From Bathymodiolus brooksi (taxonomy: Eukaryota > Mollusca > Bivalvia > Mytilida > Modiolidae), in NCBI GenBank assembly GCA_963680875.1, contig OY804589.1:14800028-14864027 (forward strand): a stretch of 64,000 nt of DNA. The letters are read 5' to 3'. The position numbers and the translations under genes are program-made. Positions 57,795 to 64,000 of the stretch are shown one piece after another (the stretch's first letter is position 1; each line of letters starts with the position of its first letter). Below the pieces are notes generated by a model. That model was not told the DNA's origin, did not search any database, and worked only from the letters and a program-made list of their open reading frames with translations.

Positions 57795-58605
57795 TGACAT
57801 AACATGAAATTACTTGATATTATGTCACAAATTTATTATGTCACAGGATTTACTATAAAACAGAAATAGATTGTCCCTCTCAGCCATAGATAGCTGATGT
57901 TGGTGGTAAACGTTGCCATTTCCACGTAACTGATTGTATTTGTATATTTACACGTAGCTTGACTGGCTTGTATAGATTTTAACATTTAAACGTAGCTAAC
58001 TTTACTTGTGCATGTATATTTACACGTAACCGGATTAGGTTGTAGATTTGAACATTTACAGGTAGGGTTTGGTTGAAGATTTGACTATTTTGTATATGCT
58101 CTTTAATGCTATGGATTTAAAATTCAACTCGTTGGTATTAAGCATCACTGAAAGATAGGAATACAAAAATGTACAACTTGGCTATTCCTAAATTAATATC
58201 GATAATTGTTATTGTGTAGTCAAAACAAACTACAAATAACTGAGTAATGAAGTTCAGCTACCGTCCTCTCCTGAAGAGACATAATTGGGTAACGAAACAA
58301 AAGTAAACCTTCAAAAGGCTATATTAATATGTCTTTGAAGATTGTATGTGTCAGCAGTGTAAAAAAATAATAAACGTAACCAACATAATTAGACTGTATT
58401 TGACGTCCAATGAATAAACTGATCCTATTAATGACTTTCTTTAAGATGATGATTGAATTATCAATCATATAATAAAGTGAATTGGATAATACAATTTAAT
58501 TAATTTGAGAATCAATTCATATTCTTTGTGAGATAAGATTCTTGTTTGAAGCAATCGTAATGGTCAGGCTTATATCAGATACTTCAGCTAAGACTACTCG
58601 CGAGG
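57795..58605. other. Spacer with short diverged motif repeats
   Basis: TTTACACGTAACTG / TTTACACGTAGCTTG / TTTAAACGTAGCTAAC / TTTACACGTAACCGG recur at about 57915-58035, a decayed ~50-bp tandem repeat. No gene. Confidence 0.4.
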
Positions 58606-58607
58606 GG

Positions 58608-58760
58608 GTTGTCGTGGCAACGATCATATGGTAGTTGGATTTACATCTACATTTACACCTAAAATTGTGGTATTAATTCCTGCCAATGACAAAGTGTATA
58701 ATGTTTGTCAGTGACTTGCGGAAACTCGGTGGTTTTCTCGAGTTTTATCAGGCAATACTG
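58608..58760 (+). mobile_element. SINE 5' part, main family
   Basis: GGGGGTTGTCGTGGCAACGATC and GTTTGTCAGTGACTTGCGG; the tail is missing. Confidence 0.65.
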
Positions 58761-58814
58761 CTAATCATTAAGACTACTGCTAATCTCGACTATGATTGAT
58801 TTGATTGATTTTTG

Positions 58815-59045
58815 GTGTTTTAACGTCACTTTCAACAATATTTCAGCTACAAAAAATGTACATCATGGCGACCAGTTTTAGTGGTGGAAGAAGCCGGAGT
58901 ACCCGGAGAGAACTACCGACCAAGGGCAAGCAACTGGTCAACTTTATCACTTGAGGCTGCGAGTCGAGTGCACCCTTTTATGTAATTTACAAAGCCGGGC
59001 ACGAACCAACGCCGTATTGGTGATAGGCTTGTATGAGTTGTTAAG
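58815..59045 (-). mobile_element. Second-type SINE, inverted
   Basis: Complement of the 40860 copy: GGTGATAGGCTTGTATGAGT, GAGTCGAGTGCACCC and CGGAGTACCCGGAGAGAAC; near full length apart from the head. Confidence 0.8.
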
Positions 59046-59114
59046 TAATAAACTTGACTATAAGTACCACGACAGATGTCTTATAAGAAACAGTAGCTTC
59101 TGATCGTTTTAAGA

Positions 59115-59320
59115 ACCTTGGAAAGCCCGTTGTGGTCGTGATCGTATGGTAGTTGACTTTAAAACTACCTATCCAATCAGTGCCTATTACCACTAAAGTT
59201 GTGAGTTCGAACCCCGCTCATGGCGAAGTGCACTCCGGTTTCTTCCACCAATAAAACTGACCGCCACTCTGTAGCTGAAATATTATTGAAAATGGCGTTA
59301 AGCGTCATAACTTTAACCCT
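59115..59320 (+). mobile_element. tRNA-derived SINE, main family, internal deletion
   Basis: Head GCCCGTTGTGGTCGTGATCG, B box GAGTTCGAACCCC. The GTGATAAAG...GTCGGTGG section is deleted, joining CTCATGGCGAAGTGC to ACTCCGGTTTC; the tail is present. Confidence 0.8.
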
Positions 59321-59324
59321 ACTC

Positions 59325-59770
59325 TGTGATAAAATATAATTTCTGGCATAACATTTATAATTGTTCCGACTGATACAAATATTACAATATATTCTATTCC
59401 AACGTGAAACATATAACAACATACATTCCAGACGGAATAATCAGTAATGTTGTTCTTCAGAGAAAAAATATTATGGAATTGTTTATGCATATAATAAATT
59501 ATTCACAGGAACAAATATTAGGCAGGATGCATGTATCTGTACGTTCTCAACTCAAAAACACGTGTCTTCAATGTAAACACTATCTACTAAACGTATACAA
59601 ATGCTTAGAAATTAATTTAAATTCAACGAATACAATTTTTTCATGTGTAGATTGAAATATGATACATTTGTTTTGCACAAGATAAATCAGTCTTGTTATA
59701 GTTGTCTATTAACTATATTTTATTATTGAAATTCCTAAGAAATGTGATTATTTGTTTGTTTTTTGTTGTT
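59325..59770. other. Spacer
   Basis: Nothing recognised. Confidence 0.4.
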
Positions 59771-59774
59771 TTTT

Positions 59775-59860
59775 TAATAATAATAATAACTTTATTGTCA
59801 TTAAACATATATAAACATGTCTGTGACAAATACAAACAAACAAACAATTGTGTGTATGAA
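59775..59860 (-). mobile_element. LINE 3' end fragment with (TTA)n tail
   Basis: On the minus strand AATAAA (complement 59791-59796) is followed by GTTATTATTATTATTA; upstream text has no coding. An A-rich purine tract follows at 59860-59902. Confidence 0.45.
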
Positions 59861-60051
59861 AAAAAAAGAAAAAAAAGAAAAAAAAAAAAAAAAAAAAAAA
59901 AGGACAAACATAATGAGTTATTCATATCGCAATAAGACTTCTGTCCTCAGTTCTAATGACCGTTTCAAATAGAAGCCAATAACTCTAACATGTCGTACGG
60001 AAGCAGGATTTAGTAAATATACTAACTTTTGTTCATCAGAAACGTTTAAGA

Positions 60052-61065
60052 ATAAAATGAATGAATGAATGAATTCTTTATTTGTAGAAAGCATATACAT
60101 GCTATAGCAATCAAACAGATATATACACATGTAACACAATGACAAAAAGCAGAGAACAATTAAACACATTATATATCGACAACAATATTAACTAATTATA
60201 TGACATCTGATTTTCCAAGCTGCCGTTAGATAATTATACAATTTTATAGTGAGATTTTTATTGGCAGCTTTTAATAAATGTTCAAGTTTATAAATATTCG
60301 GCCAAGAACAGTAATATGTTGGCAAAAAATGCGTACGTACAGATCTATATGCAGGACAAACTAACACAAAATGATATTCGTTTTCAACAACATTCATATT
60401 GCAACACAAACATAAACGTGATTCTCTTGGGGTATTGTTATAACGACCAAGTTCAATATTCAATTTTAATGTACCACTGCGTAATTTTGTAAGTAGATAC
60501 ACATTACTACAAAAATTAAGATATTTCTCATGACAAAATTCTACCTTAATATTTCTATAAATACACAGTTTTTCACAATCGTATACAGATATTGACCACT
60601 GTTGCACAAATTGATCTATAATACGTTGTTTAACAAAGTCAAATGATACACTTGATGCATCCTGAGATATCCAAACATAATTAAGACCAAGGCTGAATAA
60701 CAAGTCACGTACATTGGAAACCTAGTTAGTTTTACCGTTATTAACATAATTATACAATAGTTTATAAACATCATAAACAGCCTTAGATTTATACAATAAA
60801 ATATGCAACCAGTATTTCAAAATTCTGAAACGTCTAGAAATATACATTGGCAAATGGCCAAGTTCACCATACAAAAAAGCAGTAGGTACATTTTTACCTA
60901 TTTTTAAAACAAATCTACAAAAACGATTATGTATTACTTCAATATCATGAGCACGATGAAAACCCCATATTTCTGACGCATAACTCAGAACGGAACCAAC
61001 CATACTGTCAAATAAGAAAAAAATGTCATTATCTAATTCATTATTAAAAGCTAAGATACATCTGC
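60052..61065 (-). pseudogene. LINE fragment: RT C-terminal region and CCHC, one in-frame stop
   Basis: On the minus strand, from about 61062, one frame encodes a post-RT region of a non-LTR retrotransposon: FLFDSMVGSVLSYASEIWGF, an FCRFVLKIGKNVPTAFLYGE-type segment, GHLPMYISRRFRILKYW. A TAG at 60722-60724 interrupts it; the same frame then resumes (LLFSLGLNYVWIS) and ends after a CCHC knuckle CLCCNMNVVENEYHFVLVC (C-x2-C-x9-H-x4-C) at the stop near 60188. The 3' UTR ends with AATAAA (complement 60077-60082) and a (ATTC)n tail (60055-60076). The catalytic RT motif is absent because of 5' truncation at 61065, where repeat A begins. A single nonsense codon in about 290 shows a fairly young copy. 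Confidence 0.85.
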
Positions 61066-61620
61066 CTACATTTTGAAGGTCACTTTAACCGATTTTGGAT
61101 ATCCCGTTGTAGACCCTTTGGTTTACGTGCTGACAAAGACTCAATCGTAACTACTCGGCCATTCTCGTAACTACTCGGCCATTCTCGTAACTACTCGGCC
61201 ATTTTCGTAACTACTCGGCCATTCTCGTAACTATTCGGCCATTCTCGCTACCCTGCAAATAACCTCGTACATACATAGTAGAAATTCTTCTTAAATTGTT
61301 TGCCGGAAGTTAAGTTAAGTTAAGCCGCATAAAAATATAGTCCACGAAAATCCAATATGGAAGACATACTAAGTAAAATCTAATCATGCAAAACTAATAA
61401 AAACTTTAATTGAAATATAGAAAATTGCTTAAAATATAATTTCATCAAACTCTCATGTAACTGACATGTGAAAAGTAGTGCGATTTATACGCCTAATGCA
61501 TACGAGGTTATTTGCAGGGTAGCGAGAATGGCCGAGTAGTTACGTTTGGACAAAGACTGTTAACCTGTTGTCATTCCAATCTTCTGACATTGAGCGTACA
61601 TGACGGAGGATAATCAATAT
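61066..61620 (-). repeat. Dispersed repeat A, split by a MITE
   Basis: 61066-61131 (TTTGAAGGTCACTTTAACCG...GACCCTTTGGTTTACG) and 61559-61612 (CATTCCAATCTTCTGACATTGAGCGTAC) are adjacent parts of repeat A. The 10-bp-TSD MITE sits between them. Confidence 0.65.
61142..61548 (-). mobile_element. MITE copy 2 with 10-bp duplication and amplified end
   Basis: Flanked by GACAAAGACT at 61132-61141 and 61549-61558. Ends CAATCGTAAC and GTTACGTTTG. In the left terminal repeat, CGTAACTACTCGGCCATTCT occurs five times in tandem (61146-61245), which accounts for the extra 80 bases over the 328-bp copy at 26823. The rest matches that copy in inverse orientation. Confidence 0.85.
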
Positions 61621-61660
61621 TGATTATCTTAGTTTTACTAAGAGTTTGATTACAAGACTG

Positions 61661-61878
61661 TAGACAGAGAGGACACTCTCTCCAATAGCACCTCTATAAC
61701 CCCCTTGTGGCCATTCTATACTGCCCAGTGTATAAGTGTATGTCATACAGTTAAAACTGTACATTATCTGTAGACAGAGAGGACACTGTCTCCAATAACA
61801 CCTCTATAACCCCCTTGTGGCCATTCTATACTGTCCAGTGTATAAGTGTATGTCATACAGTTAAAACTGTACATTATA
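61661..61878 (+). repeat. 110-bp tandem duplication
   Basis: TAGACAGAGAGGACACT starts at 61661 and 61771; the two units differ at only a few bases. Each contains ACAGTTAAAACTGT, a short palindrome. Confidence 0.9.
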
Positions 61879-61879
61879 T

Positions 61880-62305
61880 TATTCCAAGTCCTGAAAAACG
61901 GGTTTGTTTGGTACTGTCTTCTATAATTAAGATAACGTCGTCGATAAAGTCAATGATGCATGACGTACTAGAAATATCAACGTCTATGATTATTATGATT
62001 AATCAGTTGGTAAGAGATGATTAAACGAAAGCTTAAACAGTGATGGTCAACAATTCCTTCAATATCAACAAAGCAAACAGCCACCTCTCACATCAAAACA
62101 GTTGAAAGCACAAAAAACCACGACATTTGGCTTTGGAAATCAATGTCCTAACTAATGACATTAAACCGGTTAATGGACCCCCTCCCCTCTGATACTATAT
62201 GCATAGCTCGAATAATTCAACGGCCTCCACCGGTCATGCTGTCCATGTAACGACTACGGGCATACTGAATATAGAGACTGGATCATTCGTGTTACAATTA
62301 TTGCC
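61880..62305. other. Spacer
   Basis: Nothing recognised; a short frame at 61815-62024 overlaps the duplication and is not supported. Confidence 0.4.
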
Positions 62306-62307
62306 TA

Positions 62308-62460
62308 TATCTGTAGCACAACACGTTTCTGGAAAAACCATCACCATACTTTCATAGTCAAAAAACTGGAACGCCAAATAATTTAAATTCTTTAAGAGCA
62401 AGAACAACAAAATCTGAAAAATTAAAAAGCGTCTTCTTTAGACTCAGGATTACGTGTTGT
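62308..62460 (+). repeat. Diverged repeat A
   Basis: GTAGCACAACACGTTTCTGG, AGTCAAAAAACTGGAACGCC and GAACAACAAAATCTG follow the order of repeat A. Confidence 0.5.
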
Positions 62461-62568
62461 CATACCTTTAAAATACGTCACAAGAGAAAACAGAAGCTGA
62501 AAGATACAAATTCTCATTGCTGAAGACCATGCTGCGACTGTGAAATGTAGAATAGCAATAAAAGCGTT

Positions 62569-62937
62569 GTTCCTTTACTTGTGTAATGTTGAATATTCTC
62601 TCATGTTCCTTTACTTGTGTAATGTTGAATATTCTCTCATGTTCCTTTGCTTGTATAATGTTGAATATTCTCTCATGTTCCTTTACTTGTGTAATGTTGA
62701 ATACTCTCTCATGTTCCTTTACTTGTGTAATGTTGAATATTCTCTCATGTTCCTTTACTTGTATAATGTTGAATATTCTCTCATGTTCCTTTACTTGTGT
62801 AATGTTGAATATTCTCTCATGTTCCTTTACTTGTGTAATGTTGAATATTCTCTCATGTTCCTTTACTTGTGTAATGTTGAATATTCTCTCATGTTCCTTT
62901 TCTTGTGTAATGTTGAATATTCTCTCATGTTCCTTTA
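62569..62937. repeat. 36-bp minisatellite, 10 units
   Basis: Unit TGTTCCTTTACTTGTGTAAT then GTTGAATATTCTCTCA, exactly 36 bases, from 62569 to 62928 plus a partial. Because 36 is a multiple of three, frames stay open on both strands (minus strand: KEHERIFNITQV, ten times). The minus-strand reading is a plausible coiled, charged peptide with an ATG at 62944, but no splice or homology support exists. Confidence 0.95.
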
Positions 62938-62939
62938 CA

Positions 62940-63740
62940 TCCATATCATTTCTTACTAAATTTGTTCCATTTAGAAAATATTTTATGTTAATTCATCATT
63001 ATAACAGATTTAAAAAATATCACGTATAAAAAAAGTGAGAGTGTAAAAATAAATCTAATTTAATGATTAATGGAATGGTTCAATGTTTTATCTATAAACA
63101 ATAGCTATTTGACAAGTTGCATCCGTGTAACACGATTTAACCGTAAGCATATCCATTAGTATATAGGCTTAATGGAAAATAAGTTAATGAAAATAATTTC
63201 ACTGATTATGATATAGAATAGTAATATGTAGCTTCCCTGAGTCATCTGAGATTCCTGAGTTTTTAGATTATATATTAAATATTAATAAAGTTTTTAATTA
63301 GTGTTTCTAGAAGACAAATCTGTTTACGACAAATGGGAAAATTGTTGTAGAGCAATCCATATTCGTTGAGTGCTCATATATGGAACTAAACCATCAACAC
63401 GTTCCTTACATGCTATATGTTTGCTGGTTGGCAAAAACTTGTTTACCAAAGCTCAAAACTAAAGATTTTATTTCGATTGTGATGGATGCATCGAGCTTGA
63501 TCACTTCATCTGTATGTATTTAATGATACAACCAAAGCCCGTCGGATGTCTTAGCACACACCACTTGTTGATGAGAGAGCAGCGGAATTATCCGAGATTA
63601 GCCGAGTGTTTAGTGATACCAATGACACGAGTAGATCCGGAAACCACCGAGTTCACAGGAAGTTGCATTGAATCTAAAACCGATAAATAGGTGACTGGCG
63701 ATAAATACCAATAACCCAACTCCTTACCAATATTTGTTTT
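62940..63740. other. AT-rich spacer
   Basis: 63575-63660 carries a stretch related to the degenerate repeat at 31110. Otherwise nothing. Confidence 0.35.
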
Positions 63741-63744
63741 AAAG

Positions 63745-63835
63745 TACAGTCAAACCACCTGTTTTATGTGACCTTCAAAGGGAACAATGAAATATGGTCA
63801 CATATCACAGGTGGTCACTAATTACAGGTTTTTTT
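63745..63835 (+). repeat. Fragment related to the 38324 repeat
   Basis: TACAGTCAAACCACCTGTTT, ATGTGACCTTCAAAGGGAAC, then GTGGTCACTAATTACAGG: similar wording to 38324-38400 (CAGTCAAACCTG, GGTCACCTTTGGAAC). Confidence 0.4.
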
Positions 63836-63941
63836 TTATTAATATGAACTACACTGTAAATGATATTAAGATTAAGATCACATAATTAACAAATAGTTCA
63901 TGGCACTAAGGGCCATATGACAGTTTATGGACTGGGATGTC

Positions 63942-64000
63942 ACCCACAAAATAGTATATGGACCGAAGCGAAGCTGAGGTCCATATACTATTTTGTGGGT
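63942..64000. repeat. Perfect 23-bp palindrome arms at window end
   Basis: ACCCACAAAATAGTATATGGACC (arms 63942-63964 and 63978-64000) pair without mismatch around GAAGCGAAGCTGA. The window ends exactly at the arm end, so the palindrome may extend further. Confidence 0.9.

Noticed and set aside
62468..62944. KEHERIFNITQV ten-fold repeat protein on the minus strand
   Set aside because: The 36-bp period keeps three frames open. Nothing apart from an ATG supports expression, so it was kept only as a repeat.

Overview
This window looks like intron or intergenic DNA from an AT-rich metazoan genome, most likely a bivalve mollusc. That placement is inference. It rests on tRNA-derived SINEs with a tail containing GTGATAAAGTTTGTCAGTGA...CTGACCGCCACGATATAACTGAA...GTTGAAAGTGGCGTTAAACACC, and on a dispersed repeat (family E) whose text I associate from memory with bivalves. 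There are no ribosome binding sites, operons or dense ORFs, and I recognise no complete host protein-coding gene. Repeat families are given letters A to H here; none could be checked against a database.

Layout. 1-4.7 kb holds SINEs and repeats A, B, E and F, then a CpG-rich candidate first coding exon at 4070. 4.7-9.4 kb is tandem DNA: a 34-bp minisatellite, then about 62 copies of a 69-bp satellite carrying two consecutive copies of a 1,993-bp higher-order unit. 9.4-14.4 kb has an inverted-dimer element, tRNA-like SINEs and a LINE 3' end with a CCHC zinc knuckle. 14.4-33 kb is mostly unassigned AT-rich DNA with MITEs, palindromes, a 107-copy TTGA array, two further candidate exons (16269, 28487) and a well-formed heat-shock-like promoter at 33.05 kb. 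34-42 kb has MITE and SINE fragments and a 2.38-kb element with 18-bp perfect terminal inverted repeats and a Mutator-like protein remnant. 42.9-48.5 kb is a run of minisatellites (about 45, 18, 56 and 46/83 bp). 49.0-51.6 kb is a 2.58-kb foldback element. 52.2-57.4 kb has a 40-bp minisatellite, a candidate exon (53890) and three head-to-tail copies of repeat D. 58-64 kb has SINEs, a LINE pseudogene broken by one in-frame stop, a second copy of a 10-bp-TSD MITE, a 36-bp minisatellite and a terminal palindrome.

Main themes. First, several tandem arrays can be traced to a transposable element: the 69-bp satellite to the end of repeat A, the 18-bp minisatellite to the inside of a SINE, the 56-bp array to the end of a TA-flanked MITE, and a 20-bp pentamer to a MITE terminal repeat. 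Second, the 69-bp satellite carries in every unit a hairpin closed by a C(UUCG)G tetraloop. Third, four small ATG-to-donor exons, all + strand and all ending in phase 0, may be alternative first exons of a gene lying beyond the window. Only the sequence was read; no searches were run.
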